Below, piece by piece: positions 34,991 through 48,156 of a stretch of DNA of 64,000 nucleotides. The stretch is from Coriaria nepalensis (lineage: Eukaryota; Streptophyta; Magnoliopsida; Cucurbitales; Coriariaceae), in the NCBI GenBank assembly GCA_027186245.1, contig CP114490.1, positions 1,689,001-1,753,000 on the forward strand, read 5' to 3'. The translations under genes were made by a program, and so were the position numbers. The notes below the pieces were generated by a model. The model saw nothing but the letters and a program-made list of their open reading frames with translations. It was not told the DNA's origin and did no database searches. Numbering within the stretch: position 1 is the first letter of the stretch; every line of letters begins with the position of its first letter.

Positions 34991-37900
34991 ATGAAGACGA
35001 ATCGGAAGCTGAAGAAACCGGATTCATCTTCCAAGGTAGGTCTTCGAGCTGTTTTCATACAGTTGATTCCAGAAAGTACAAAAAAAGAGCATCGGAAAAT
35101 GAGATTTTCAAGTTTTGATTTCTTCTAATATTCCTCAGATTTCAGACGGATATTTTTCTAATTTGATGCGATTTTCATTTTTCCTTCTCGATTTATGTAT
35201 CAATGGCAGCTAGTGTTGGAGGAAATTATCGGACTAACGACAAAAAGTAGCAACGGATTAGCATCGAGCGTTCGTACAGCAAACGCTTTCTATCTGGCGG
35301 GATGTGTTGTAGTGGTTTACAACGTGAATTCCGGCAGTCAGTCGCACCTCATGGTGTCGCATCGAACACCAAAACCTCTGAGCTGTCTTGCCGTTTCTCA
35401 GGATGGTCGCTTCGTCGCAGCTGGAGAGGTATAATCTCATTTTCTACTTCGACCACGAACATATTAGACAATTTAAACTGATTGATGTGATATGGCTTAC
35501 TCTGTTTATATGTAAACGTGGTTTTTTCAACTTAGATGGTGCTTGATACGATTATAATCTTTCCATTTTATGTCCATGAGTCTAATATGTGTTCACAGTC
35601 AGGGCCCCAACGTGCAGTAATAGTATGGGATGCGGTTGCCATGGCCTTTGTATCTGAATTGAAAGGTCATGTATATGGAATTTCTTGCATTGCTTTCTCG
35701 CCTGACGGTAGTGATAAATACTGATCTGGTTTTATTCTTCACACTTTCTGCATTTTCTTTTTCATGTCGTCTCAAATTTATTCTGTGTTCTCAATCTTTT
35801 CTTCAAGGAAAACATCTTGTGTCCGTTGGAGGATACATATACCTATGGGACTGGCGGACTGGAGCATTGGTTACAAAGGTTAAAGCAAGTTCTTCATGTG
35901 CTGCTGTTTCATCTGTGAGCTTCTCATCAGATGCGAAATCCATTTTAACTGCTGGGAAGAAGCACTTGAAGTTCTGGACAATTGCATCATCTCCAAGGAC
36001 ACGTCTAAATACCGAGACAGGGTTAGTGACAATCAATGGAAAGCCTGTGAGTCTTGGTAATCATCAAGGAAGCTCGTTTATATCTGTTGCTTCTGCCTTG
36101 TTAGCTGATGGTAGCCATGGTGAAGCTCTTCCTGTATATGCATTAACTGAATCAGGTAGTTTGGCTTCACACTGCATTTGAGATAACACTTAATTGAAGC
36201 TTGATTGACACTTCATTTTTCATTTTTCTTGCTCATAGGTGTTTTATGTCTTGTTAGTTCTGGATGGTCAGTAAAAAAGTCAGTAAACTTAAAGGTTGAA
36301 AAAGGTTTTGCAGTATCTGCATCTGAGAAGCTAATTGTTTGTGCTTGCAACAATGGAATAGTACAGCTTTTTAGTGCTGAGACTTTAAAATATTGTGGAA
36401 GCTTAATCTATTCAAAGTCCAAACAATGCCATGGTGACAGTGACAATTCATGTCATACTGAAGCCAACACTCTTCCAGATGCCGTTGCTTGTCACTTCTC
36501 AACCTCAGAAAAACTTGGTTAGCATTTTTTTTTTTTTTAAATAATTTAACCAAATTGAAAGATATCTCTATTTCAACATAGATGCTCACTCATGCTTCTT
36601 GCAGTGGTTGTTTATGGAGATCGTTGTCTATATGTATGGGACATTCGTGATGTGAATCAGGTGATCATCCTAATAAGATGTAATTTGTGATATAAATTTA
36701 TCTCACAATGCAATCTTGATGAGCGTTTTTAGTGCACAAAATCTTGTCGGTTTCCAGTTCCTAAATTGTCTTTTGATCTTGTTTCTTGATCATAATTTTA
36801 AAAGCTTTCTATCTCTTTCTAGGCATCTAGGTGTTACACGCTAGTTTCACATTCTGCATGCATATGGGATATCAAGAATCTTTGTTGCAAAAACTTCCAT
36901 GATCCATCTCTAGCGTGTGTTGCTAGAGGTTGTTTAGGTGGTGTTTCTTTTGCAACATGCTCAGCAGATGGTACAGTTAGGTTATGGGATCTTGCCTTGC
37001 AACTTAATTCACCCGAAGATGTGATGAATACTCATGCTTCAGATACTGGACAAGTGGGCACTTCCTGTTTAGGTATTTTTCCTTTTCAATTTGGATGTGC
37101 TAGCACATTTGCAAAATACATATTAGCAAATATTATAAGCTCTCTTAAGAGACTTCCTTGTAATGTATTAGTTTTTTGTCAATTATCCTGATATGTATGT
37201 CAAGCTATTCAATTTGTTCTTTTCTTGCTGCAGTAAGTGCTGGAATTTTTGAACGTGATACTGTTGAGGCAGGTATTACCACTCAAGGATTCCGTGCTCT
37301 GGCAGTTAGTTCGGACGGAAAGTACCTCAGTGCTGGTGATTGTGAGGGAAACATCCATATTTATGACTTACAGACTTATGATTATACATGTCTTCAGGTA
37401 GGCCAAAGAATGGCCTTGTAAATTGTCTTTCTTGGGCAGAAAATCACTCCTCCATGGGCATGAAATATGTGTTACATAACTTAAAAAAACAAATATTTCA
37501 CTACTCCTGTAGGGTGCTCATGATGCGGAGATCTTATCCTTAAGCTTTAGCTTGTCAAGCAAGAAAGATGTTATTGCAAAAGAAGTCACGGATAGCCATT
37601 ATTATCTGGCTTCAGGGAGTCGGGATAGAATGATACATCTGTTTGATGTTCAAAGGTTTGAGCACACAACTCTTAGGGAATATTCTAGCTTGTTGGATTT
37701 GTATCTTTATACATTTACTCGTCAGGAACTTTGATCTCGTTGAAAGTCTTGATGATCATTCAGCTGCTGTGACCTCTGTCAAGTTCACTTGCAATGGATG
37801 CAAAATCCTCAGTTGTAGTGCTGACAGGTATAAGCTAAACATCGTTTTCAAATGCAATATGATACATCGAGTGAAATTATCATACATACAAAAGCTGGAG

Positions 37901-40900
37901 TTTCAATGAAGTGAATCATCTCATTACAATCTCCACTGACAGGCAATTCTATGCCGTATTGGTTATACAAAATTTTATCCTTGAAAAATATCATTTAAGA
38001 ATCCAGTCTTCATACCCGTTGTTAGATTTTTGTCAATCCAGACTTTTATTGTGCCATTCTGATTTGAGGTTGTTTGTGCATTTTATCTGCCTATGCAACC
38101 AAATGATATGACTGTATAAAATGTCTTCCTCAAACTATTTGTCTGTAGCTTTATGATTCTCTTTGATACAGATCTCTCGTGTTCCGTGATTTTACTGAAA
38201 AAGAGTCTGGTCATCATATTTTCCGTTCTCATCATCAAACGGCATCTCATGGGACTGTCTATGATATGGCTGTAGATCCATCTATGGAGGTTGTTGTTAC
38301 GGTTGGCCAGGTAAGCCATCCCATGGTCGCTTGAATATATAAATTGTATTTCGAAGGTGGATGTGGACAATTATAACATATCTGAATCAAAAAATATACT
38401 GTCTTGTGGATATTTGATGTGCGTAATTTATTAGTTTGATAACTGCCCTTACATACAGCTCGAAGATTCCTCATACCCTTATAATTCAAGTTCTTGATTC
38501 ATTTAATTCTTCTACTCTTAGGATAAGAAGATAAACACATTTGACATTGCTTCCGGGAAGCTAAGTAGATCACTCAGGCAAGATAAAGATTTTGGAGAAC
38601 CAATAAAGGTGAGTTCCAATGTTCTGCAAGATTATCATCTTGCCATTGTGACAAACCTAAATTTTGCCAACAGGTTACAATGGATCCGAGCTGCAGTTAC
38701 CTGGCTTGCTCCTTCTCCAACAAGTCTATTTGTATTTACGACTTCATTACTGGAGAAATGGTTTTGCAAGCCATGGGGCATGGTGAAGTTATTACTGGCA
38801 TTCTTTTCTCACCTGACTGCAAGCATATTATTTCTGTGAGTTTCTGTTATTACCTCTTCCTTTTTTTTTTTTTTGCGAATCCTTGCATTTGAAAATACCA
38901 TTACCATTTTGGTTTTCCTTTTTTGTTTTTACTTGTGTTCCATGATTAGATCATCGAATTATTCTTCTTTCTTGAGATTCTTCAATTTTTAACCATAGTG
39001 ATGCACTCAGATTGGCGGTGATGGCTGTATTTTCGTATGGAAAGTGCCTGCTCCTTTATCATCAAGGATGCTTGAGAGAATGAAGGAAAGTTATGGTCCA
39101 TTATCTCCAAGAAGCTTGGTCCAACCAGCATCTCTCAGTCAAATCATGATTAGCAGTGATGAAGAAGATCAGTGTGTAAACGACTCAAAAGAGAATTATC
39201 TGTCAGGTGATTCAAGCCGAGGTGTACAAAGAATGCTTCATCAAAGAGGGAATCCTCAAGAGACCTCATCATTCAAGTTTAGTGTTTCAAGACTTCCTAA
39301 GTGGGCACAAGCCAAAGTAACAACCTCAGATGTTGCACCCAGAAATCAAGAGTCCATTACCTTCCAGGTATATCAAGCATCTAAATGATACTCACATTTC
39401 AATCAATACCATATATTCCCTATTTAAGGAATCAATTCTTCATCTGTTTTTTGGTGTCTGCTTTCAAGTACAAGTTTTCAGCTTTTTTCTGCTTTCACTG
39501 TCTTTTCCAGTTGATAGAGCAGAAAAGTTGCTCCCCAGGCATAGCTGATAGCAGATCTCTATTCCCTGAACATCAAGTTACTTCCAATCATGATATATGG
39601 GGCAGTGAGTCATGCATCAGTAGCTTGTCTCTAATTTCTCCTAAAACTAGCTATAATAAAGCTTCTCCGAAAGCTGATAAGTAAGCATTAAGTGATCTTT
39701 GAAAAGTTCTTTTTATTTATTTAAATCTTGGATGTTTATGTACCTTCTGTGGTCATGGTGTTATGTTTTCACTTTAGGTGCTCTACCATGGATAAATGTT
39801 GGCTGACCATCTATACTGTCTGTATGGATCTACTTAGCTCACCTGAAATGCAGAAAGTAATGGACAGAAGTATGACTGGGCCTTCCCCAAGGTATGACGG
39901 ATTCTCCAGAGGCCAATATGGCCCTATTATAGACAATATACCGGATTTTACCTTGAATGAGCATGAGAGGTCTACTTGTGGAGCTGAATACAGGCATGAT
40001 GGTCATCAACTTGGCATGGAAGATATAAGTGAAAACTATGATCCAGTCTCGAGTGATAAGAAAGTACAAGAGCATTCAACCGAGATAAACACAGCCACAG
40101 ACAATAATGCCTGCCAGATAAAGTCTGAAGACAGTGATCTATTCAAGCAACATTTTGAGAGTTTATCAGCCATGCACAAGGTACAGTACATTTGCAAGAA
40201 AATCAAACTATAAAACATTTAATTACGAATGGTGGCTGAGAGATTGATAAATGCAATCAATTGCAGTATCCTTTCTATCCACCATCTCTTCCAATCATGA
40301 CCGTCATTTGAAAAAATACTTTGTTCTCATATACTGATGTTTTTATGGTGATTGGCTGCAGAAAAGTGGATCGTCAAGAAGAAGGTATTCCTCAAAATAT
40401 GTAGTTTACCGGGACTTTTCTGGAGGTGCAAAACGACTTTTTGGAACACCAGTCTATAAGTCAGCTGGTAAAAAAATCTTGACACTGAGGGAAGAAAGTT
40501 TCAACTCCCCTGTCATAGAAAGTTCTACCAAAAATAAACAGGACACAGAAAAGGAACGTGTCCCAGAAGCAAGTGAAATGCAGGAGAAATTAACTGCTTG
40601 CAGGGAAGCATTACTAAGTTTAGATGCTGCAGCTGAGAATGCAGTCCGGTTACTTTCGAGATTAGATGCTATATGCAGATCTAGTGAAGAGTTTTCAAGA
40701 GAACCCAAATCTAAGCTATTGGATGAAGCTGCTGAATTGCTCCCAGCAACTATAGAGAAAGTAAATGCAATAGCCAATTTGTTGCAGCAAAAGAACAAAG
40801 ATTTATGTGGAAGCAGGTTAGATGTTTCCGGATTCGAACCCATTTTAGGAACACTTGCTGAGAATCTGTCACAAAGGGTTGTTGAGATACTGAAGAAAAA

Positions 40901-40919
40901 TCTCGGCGGTGTTCAATAG
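34991..40919 (+). CDS. Large WD40-repeat protein (MABP1/WDR62-like)
   Basis: Seventeen exons joined in phase give 1196 residues: 34991-35035, 35210-35428, 35599-35707, 35808-36155, 36239-36517, 36605-36660, 36823-37072, 37234-37397, 37513-37655, 37726-37827, 38172-38310, 38522-38608, 38674-38835, 39011-39367, 39511-39680, 39778-40180, 40362-40919. The first 700 or so residues are WD40 repeats (VIVWDAVAMAFVSELKGH, ATCSADGTVRLWDLA, YLASGSRDRMIHLFDVQR, IGGDGCIFVWKVPAP), enough for two beta-propellers. The remainder is Ser-rich and disordered and ends in a helical segment (EKLTACREALLSLDAAAENA). The plan resembles animal MABP1/WDR62, scaffolds for signalling and spindle poles. The plant function is not established. 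Arabidopsis At3g09080 appears to be the counterpart. Confidence 0.9.
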
Positions 40920-41177
40920 TGTAATCTATTCCTCTCCGAGTAGTATAGTATAATATTTGTACAGAGGAAATATTAGAGTCCAAGTAATAATATGTAGTCT
41001 CATCTTTGGTTTAGTTGCAGGTTATTTCTGAAGCTTACGATTACAAAAGCTAATTAGATCTAACCTGCAGAGTGTAGGTTTTTCCTTGTTATTCATTACA
41101 TCGAATTTTAGAAACTAGATAACGAGAAAAATAAAATACAGACTACTCGAGGGAATCATGCTCTTTTCATTTGACAT

Positions 41178-41180
<3 letters not shown>

Positions 41181-41243
<63 letters not shown>
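41181..41243. repeat. AAT microsatellite, about 21 units
   Basis: An uninterrupted AAT run of about 63 bases, likely highly variable between individuals. Confidence 0.95.
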
Positions 41244-41244
<1 letters not shown>

Positions 41245-41725
41245 TCCTCATTCCTTTCTTTCTTTTTCCTTTGTGAAAGCCTTTTCATTATATGCATCTT
41301 TCCCAGGCAAATTTTTACTTCTCTCTTAACTTTAACCTTACAAAATAATAATAATAATAATAATAAAGCAAAACCATCTTTCCTTTACCTTTGAAAAATC
41401 ATTTCCTACTGCTTGTTTTATTGCAAGTTTGATATAAAGGTTTTGGGAAGCTCCCCCTCACACTTTTTTTACTTTTTTTTCCTATTGATCTCTCAAGCAT
41501 CGCAGTAATAAGAATATTATTGTATCTTCCCCCCCCCCCCAAAAAAAAAAAAAGATTTACATTAAAGATTGAAGACATGTTTGGAATATTTGTAAATCCC
41601 TAAGAAGGTATTCCTAGAAATGAATCTCTTGTACATATTTTCTTTCTTTGGTAGCATTTCTAAACAGTAAACTCCACACTTGCTTCCTTTTCTCGGGATT
41701 CCTTCACTCTACATGTTTAATTATC

Positions 41726-41804
41726 ATTTCTTTTCTTTTCTTTTCTTTTCTTTTCTTTTCTTTCCTTTTCTTTTCTTTTCTTTTCTTTTCTTTTCTTTTC
41801 TTTC
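41726..41804. repeat. TTTTC microsatellite, about 16 units
   Basis: Tandem TTTTC pentamers with one variant unit near 41761. A complementary AAAAG array lies 2.3 kb away at 44120-44161, which could pair as an inverted repeat. Confidence 0.9.
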
Positions 41805-44779
41805 TCGAGTTACCCCATCATAGAAATTGCCACAACAAAGTTGAGAGTAGCAGTCTGCGACAATAGTTCCCCAGCTCCTCTCTCCCTCTCTCTCTCTCTC
41901 TCCTTCTCTCTCTCCCCTCCAGTTCCAGCCATGAATTTCAGAAGCTTCACCTCATTGTAGCCCATTTTAGGCCCTAAGAGCAGGCATCGGGACCATAGAA
42001 CCATATTCCTATGCCCACAGGCCACAACTATTCAGAGATGATTTGATGAATAATTATTCCATTATCAGAAGGGCCCCTTAAGCCATGATCTTTCGGTCAG
42101 AAAGATGCCATGTGGCGTGATTATGTTTCATTGTCGTTTTATGTTTCAATTTTTTCTCTTGTAATGATGAGCTTATAACCTTTTTGATTCCCCTCCCTCC
42201 CTCATTGTTTCACACTAAGACAAACTATTTGCATGTGATTTGAAACTTAGTTGACTTCAAAATCTAAGAAAAATAATTGCTCCACTTAGAACTAGAATCT
42301 CTTTATAATGTTGTTATGGCTTGCCTAATAATTGATATTGATTATGATCTTGGGCTCCTAAGTAGACGGCATTATTGTGTATGATTTTTCATATTTTTTA
42401 ATAAATATAATATACGAATAATGGATTAATTACGATTTTTCTTATATAATATATAAAAGTGATATTTATATTTAATCTGGATGATGATGAAATATTCATT
42501 TGGAATCTTTATACTCACGCGTGCTCATCTCGATGTTTTTTGAGACATAATAAGGATATAACAATGAAACCTAAGGGGGAAAAGGATGAAAATGAAAACT
42601 GGAGGATAAGAGATTGTTCCTGATCGATCCTTGATTGTGATCTATCATTATTATTTTTAATTATATATATATATATATATATTATGTATATGATTGTCAG
42701 GAATTATTGAGGGATTCTGCTACATGTTTTCTTTTTGGGGGTAGTTTCAGAAATACAGAAACAATGAATGAATTTGTTTTCATGGGAGGAAATGACAAAA
42801 GAACAATGGAAATGAAAGAGATCGCAGAATGAAGTTGGTAGACAAAAACTGTGGACCTACTGACTTCGAATCTTCACTTTCACTTCTTATCTTGATGTTC
42901 TGTGTTTATTGTGTAATTAATTAGATACAACATATCAGAATTCATAAATATTAATCTGAGTCACACTCTTCTAGAGAGAGAGAATGAGAGAAATTCATAT
43001 CCATATTGCTAAATAAAATTAAAATAAAATTAAAATAAAATTAAAATAAAAACTATATAATAAAACTTTAATTTAAATAAATAAATAAATAAAAGTTAAA
43101 AGATAAAAAGAGGACACCGAATCGCTTTACGCTTCAATTCCATGCACAAAATAAGTACACACTCGAATCGCTATTAAATAAATGTATACATGTGATGATG
43201 TGGCCTCTCAACCCCACCTTTAGTTAATGATTCCCATCTGAATATTAAACCCACAAAATTCTAATTTGTCACATTCTAGTCCAGAAATACGATAATTTCA
43301 ATAGAATGGCGTCATCAATCCAAGTGATGAATAAGAAATTAGTGTGGAATGATAGATAGCCCCATGTGACCGTGTACACGGAAACGGAACCTACTCATGT
43401 GAAAGTGAAAACCCAAAAGAAAAAGAGAGAGCCTACAAAATGAAGTAGCAATCAACAACGATGAAGCTTTTTTGAAGAGGGAGTGAAAAATGGTGAGCTG
43501 GATTTGTGTCCTTTCCCTTCCCTTAAAATGAAAACTTTAGATGACAAATGGTCACAACTTTCTCAAAAGCACCGCTCGCGTTACTTAGTTTTTATTCTCA
43601 TTTTATTCTCATTTGTCAAAGTAAAAAAAAAAAAAAAAGCATATTATAAAATTAAAATTAAATATTAATAATAATAATATTTAATTTAATTAATTACAAA
43701 GAATTGATTACATTTTGATCTTATTTAACAAAAACTTTTTAGAAAATGGGAAGAGAAAAAAGGGGGGTTCCATAGGCTACTACTGTCATATTCAGGTAAA
43801 TAAATAATGCTCACACGCACGTGACTACTACTACTATTTCATCCTTCACGCTTCACAGGCTTCCATCGCACGTGAGAAGAGTAATTCTGCGATGAGTCAT
43901 GAGAGAAAGTACGTGAGTACGTGAGGAAAGGAAAGTGTTGGTAGAGTAGAGGCCACCTGTCAAAAGTGGGGCCCAAATGACACTGCGGTGTGACGGAAAA
44001 AAAAAAAAAAAAAGAAGTTCGAAGCGGATAAAACCAAATGCGGATTTGGAGTTTGTTTTGGGCGAAAGAACATATAGAAAAGAAAGCTGTGGCAAAAACA
44101 AAAAGAGGACCCAAACAAGAAAAAGAAAAAGAAAAGAAAAGAAAAGAAAAGAAAAGAAAAGAGGAGGATAGAAAGCGAAATGAGATAGAAGAGAGAAAGA
44201 CAGTATTTTACCTCAGCCCCGACCCAAACCCATTTGTTATTAGGAGATTAGATGTTCATAAAGATTAATTTTTGATTAATGGTTTGTCTTTATTTGCTTA
44301 AACCCCAATTAAAGTAAGCATTAACAAGCTTCCCAGACAGGCCGTAGTTACCAGTTAGCGACAGAAAAATAAAAGCAAAAGAAAGAAAGAAAGAGAAAGA
44401 CATCGTCTGCTGGGGTATCATCCTTCCTTTAGTTCATCAGATCAGATGCCAACAATTCTCTCTCTGAATCTCTTTTTATTATTATTATTATTATTATTAT
44501 ATTTTTGTTTTCCGGTAGTTTTGAGCAGCATAACTTTCAATCTCTCTTTATGTCCGTTGGAACCAAACAGTTACCGGTTTCACACTCAGACTCAGTCATA
44601 TTAGCGGCCATTGGCTCCCTGCTCCTCCTTTCTCTCTATTCCTTCAGTTTCCCTTTTTCTTGTTTCTTCATTAATTCAATCTGAAAGAGATAGAGACGGA
44701 GAGAGAGGGCTCTTCTTCGTAACATGAGAAGAAGCAGCTGCACAGTGCGCATTAGTAGAAGCAACCAAAACCACCGGTT

Positions 44780-46882
44780 ATGAATCTCGCCACCGAATCA
44801 CAGCCACCTCAACCGCCACAAGCTCACCGTCCCTCTACCTCCTGCGATCGCCACCCGGACGAGCAGTTCACCGGCTTCTGCCCTTCATGCCTCTGCGAGC
44901 GTCTCGCTCTTCTCGATCCTTCTTCCTCCGCTTCTTCATCTTCTCGCAAACCCCCTATTACTTCCTCTACTGCCGCCGCCGCACTTAAAGCCATCTTCAG
45001 ACCGTCTTCCTCCTTCGTCGCCGGCGCTGCTGTTGGCGGTGGGCTCAATAGCTCTAATCGTATCAGACCCAGCTCATTTTTCCCTGAGCTCCGTCGGACC
45101 AAATCGTTCTCTGCCTCCAAAAACGAGGGCTTCTCCGGCGTGTTCGAGCCGCAGAGGAAATCCTGCGACGTAAGAGGGCGGAACACTCTCTGGTCTCTCT
45201 TCAACCAAGACGACGAGCGCAATCCTTATAAGAAGGAAGCTTCTCGTGCTGGTGCGGGTCCTGAGATCGAGGTTGAAACTACCAGAAATTTAGCTTCATC
45301 TTCTACTGTTCGGGTCCCTGTGTTTGAGTCCAAAGAAGAAGACGAAACTGAGCAGGAAGAGGACATAGAAATTGAAGCATTTGAAGAACCCAATGCGGGT
45401 AGTGTAATTGAGGACAGAGTCCAAGAAATTGTCGAAGAAGAAGAAGACGAGGAGGAAGAGGAAGAAGCAAAGTCTGAACCGGAACCACCGGAGGATCTGA
45501 AAACCATGAAGGATCACATAGATCTCGATTCCCGGACCAAAAAGCCCTCCGGCAGAGACTTCAAGGAAATCGCCGGAAGTTTCTGGTCAGCCGCTTCAGT
45601 TTTCAGCAAGAAATTACAGAAATGGAGTCAGAAACAGAAGCTCAAGACACGCAACAATGGCGGTGGGTCCGCCACATTACCCGTGGAGAAGCCAATTAGC
45701 CGTCATTTCCGAGAAACCCAGTCCGAAATTGCAGATTACGGATTCGGTCGACGGTCTTGTGACACGGATCCCAGATTCTCCCTCGATGCGGGCCGTATCT
45801 CATTTGATGATCCTCGCTACTCCTTTGACGAGCCTCGAGCTTCTTGGGACGGTCATTTGATCAGCACTTCTAGAACCTTTCAGAGAATGCCCACTATGCT
45901 CTCCGTCGTAGAAGATGCTCCGGTCCACGTGTTACGTTCTGATGCTCATATTCCCGTCGAGGATCCGAGAAATTCCTTCACCGAGTATGATGATGATGTT
46001 CCGGGCGGGTCTGCCCAAACCCGGGATTACTACTTGGACTCTTCATCTCGCCGGAGAAAAAGCCTCGATAGGTCCAGCTCCATAAGGAAGACTGCTGCTG
46101 CAGTAGTGGCTGAGATCGACGAAATGAAGTCAGTTGTTTCCAACGCTAAGGTGACTCCTGCAACTGGGGATTTCTTCCCCGGGCATGGGCCCAAGTTGGT
46201 GGGCCTGGATAGAGATTTGAGAGATTCAAATTCCAATTCCTTGCGAGATGATTGCTGCTCGGAAGGAGCATTCGAAGTGAATTTCCAAGACAATCCGGCC
46301 CATGTTGTTGCTAATAATTCTAATAATGGGATTCAGAAAGGGCCGAAGAAGGTCCGAAGATGGGGCAAGGGGTGGAGTATTTGGGGGTTTATACATAGAA
46401 GAAATGGGAACAAGGAAGAAGATGAAGATAGGTATAGTAGAGCAAATGGGGTGGTGGAGAGGTCTTTTTCCGAGTCGTGGCAAGAGCTTAGGACAGAAAG
46501 GAATAGCGAGGCGAGAGCGGTGGGTATGGATCCGAAAGCGTGGAGGAGTAATAGCAGTGTGAGCTGGAGAAATTCACATAACATTGGTGTTGGCATTGGT
46601 GGTGGTGGGTCTTTTGGAAGTATGAGGAAGACTAGTAGTGCAAGCGTAGAAACAAATGGGCATGGAAATGGAAGGAAGAAGAGGGATGAGTTTGTGTTGG
46701 AGAGGAATTCAAGTGCTAGATATTCACCGAACAACAACAACAACAAAAACCACATTGATAACGGATTGTTGCGGTTCTACATGACACCAATGAGGGGCAG
46801 TGGTAGGAGGAGTTGGTCAGGAGCCAAGACCAAGCCTAATCCTCCACCGTCCATCGCCAGAAGTGTTATGCGACTGTACTGA
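44780..46882 (+). CDS. OCTOPUS-like DUF740 protein
   Basis: Single exon of 700 residues. The N-terminus carries the family cysteine block (CDRHPDEQFTGFCPSCLCER, about 22-41). The middle has a long acidic run (about 190-240, Glu/Asp repeats) and the conserved GRDFKEIAGSFWSAASVFSK and KLQKWSQKQK segment. Later come RRWGKGWSIWGFIHRR and SWRNSHNIG, and the end is SIARSVMRLY. OCTOPUS is a polar plasma-membrane-associated protein that promotes protophloem entry and affects brassinosteroid signalling. Membrane association of this copy is inferred from the family. Arabidopsis At3g09070 (OPS) and At5g01170 are relatives. No transmembrane helix is seen. Confidence 0.92.
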   Translation: MNLATESQPPQPPQAHRPSTSCDRHPDEQFTGFCPSCLCERLALLDPSSSASSSSRKPPITSSTAAAALKAIFRPSSSFVAGAAVGGGLNSSNRIRPSSFFPELRRTKSFSASKNEGFSGVFEPQRKSCDVRGRNTLWSLFNQDDERNPYKKEASRAGAGPEIEVETTRNLASSSTVRVPVFESKEEDETEQEEDIEIEAFEEPNAGSVIEDRVQEIVEEEEDEEEEEEAKSEPEPPEDLKTMKDHIDLDSRTKKPSGRDFKEIAGSFWSAASVFSKKLQKWSQKQKLKTRNNGGGSATLPVEKPISRHFRETQSEIADYGFGRRSCDTDPRFSLDAGRISFDDPRYSFDEPRASWDGHLISTSRTFQRMPTMLSVVEDAPVHVLRSDAHIPVEDPRNSFTEYDDDVPGGSAQTRDYYLDSSSRRRKSLDRSSSIRKTAAAVVAEIDEMKSVVSNAKVTPATGDFFPGHGPKLVGLDRDLRDSNSNSLRDDCCSEGAFEVNFQDNPAHVVANNSNNGIQKGPKKVRRWGKGWSIWGFIHRRNGNKEEDEDRYSRANGVVERSFSESWQELRTERNSEARAVGMDPKAWRSNSSVSWRNSHNIGVGIGGGGSFGSMRKTSSASVETNGHGNGRKKRDEFVLERNSSARYSPNNNNNKNHIDNGLLRFYMTPMRGSGRRSWSGAKTKPNPPPSIARSVMRLY

Positions 46883-48156
46883 TCCTCTATCTGAACGGCT
46901 CTCTCCTCTCTTCTCTTGGATTAAGAAAAAATATTTAAGCACTTGCTTTTGCTGCAGCATTTCTCCATTCTGTTGTAGTAGTAACCACAATATGCTTATG
47001 TATTATTATTTCCCATGTTGATTGGCTCTTCAAGGTTTTGGTTGGATGGATTAAACTTTCAATTTCTTTCAAGTTTCCCATTTTCAGTTGTCTACTTGTT
47101 TGATTCTATTTGAACTCAAATAACAGCAATTCCAGTGTTTTTCTTCTGGTCATAGATTAAGAGTACTGACTTCTTTACCAGAAACGGGGCAATCCGGCAA
47201 TGGCATTGGGGGTTTTCTTTGTTTTGGGACATAGAGCGAGTTAATAATACATTGGGCTATCATCATGATTATGCTCTTTCTTTCTCTTTGGTCTTCAACG
47301 TTTGGTCTTTGTAAAGGCGATTTCTTTTTGTTTGATGATGCTGTCATTTGTCAATTTGGTGGGTGAGTTTGGAGATTAATAATTGGGGGGAGAATAAAAT
47401 CGGAGCTATACTCATGATTTGGTGTGATCCAAGGTGGACCAAAAGGCCCATTATCCATCTCAGGATGCCAACACCAGTAAAGCCCGGTGGGTCCTCCCTG
47501 TCCTCTATACTCCCTCTCTCTCTTTTTCCGGCGAGGATTTATTGGGTAATCTTTTATTTGTCGCATGTATTATTGATATAATATATAATATAATAATATA
47601 ATAATATATATATTTAAAATTAATCAGTCTATCGTAAATATAATATATCTCAATATTTAAAAACATAAAAAAAAAAAGAGATTAACTAGACTATGCAATT
47701 TGACAAGAATCAAGTAATGGGTAAGATTGTGGAATGGATATTTGAAAAGAGTCAAACCCCCCCTTCCTTACTTACATGATACTTTAATCCATTAACTCTC
47801 TCTTGCAAAAAGAAGGGGATAAATGAACATGATCAAGAAATTTGCGTCTTCACAAGTCAAAAAGGGACCAAAAAGGAAACAAAAGCGGACAGAAAGAAAG
47901 ACAATGCTCCTAAGCCAAATGTAAAGTTGACCCCTGTGCTCGTTTTTGACTAATCTAATTTGCACTCGATTACATTGTACTCGCACCAATTTCGAGGACC
48001 TGGGCCTCGCTGTCACAGCCCATGGGTATGATGGGCTGGGCTTGACTTTGAATTGGACGGGCCCGCTCCTCTCTCTTCCTCGTTTGCCTTCGCCAACTCC
48101 CGCTTGATTGCTTCAAACAATGGGAAAGAGGTTCTCCGAGAATCCGCGTCATTTCC
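46883..48156. other. Spacer, OCTOPUS-like to PPR
   Basis: OCTOPUS-like 3' UTR, AT-rich DNA (47570-47680) and the PPR promoter. No gene is supported. Confidence 0.5.

Larger units (their letters stand above)
40920..44779. other. 3.9-kb gene-free, microsatellite-rich gap
   Basis: I see no gene here. Repeats include AAT arrays (41181-41243, 41346-41366), C and A homopolymers near 41530-41553, a TTTTC array (41726-41804), CT (41880-41905), TA (42663-42682), an AAAATAAAATT tandem (43014-43050), an AAAAG array (44120-44161) and ATT (44476-44501). The last kilobase, with the CT-rich leader, is likely the promoter of the OCTOPUS-like gene. Confidence 0.6.

Noticed and set aside
41158..41394. Frame encoding poly-isoleucine
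   Set aside because: It is a translation of the AAT microsatellite, not a gene.
45226..45517. Minus-strand frame with a long Ser run opposite the OCTOPUS-like gene
   Set aside because: It is the antisense of the Glu/Asp-rich codons of the real gene.
47150..48016. Several 65-75-codon frames between OCTOPUS-like and PPR genes
   Set aside because: No homology, poor start context and AT-rich or UTR-like composition.
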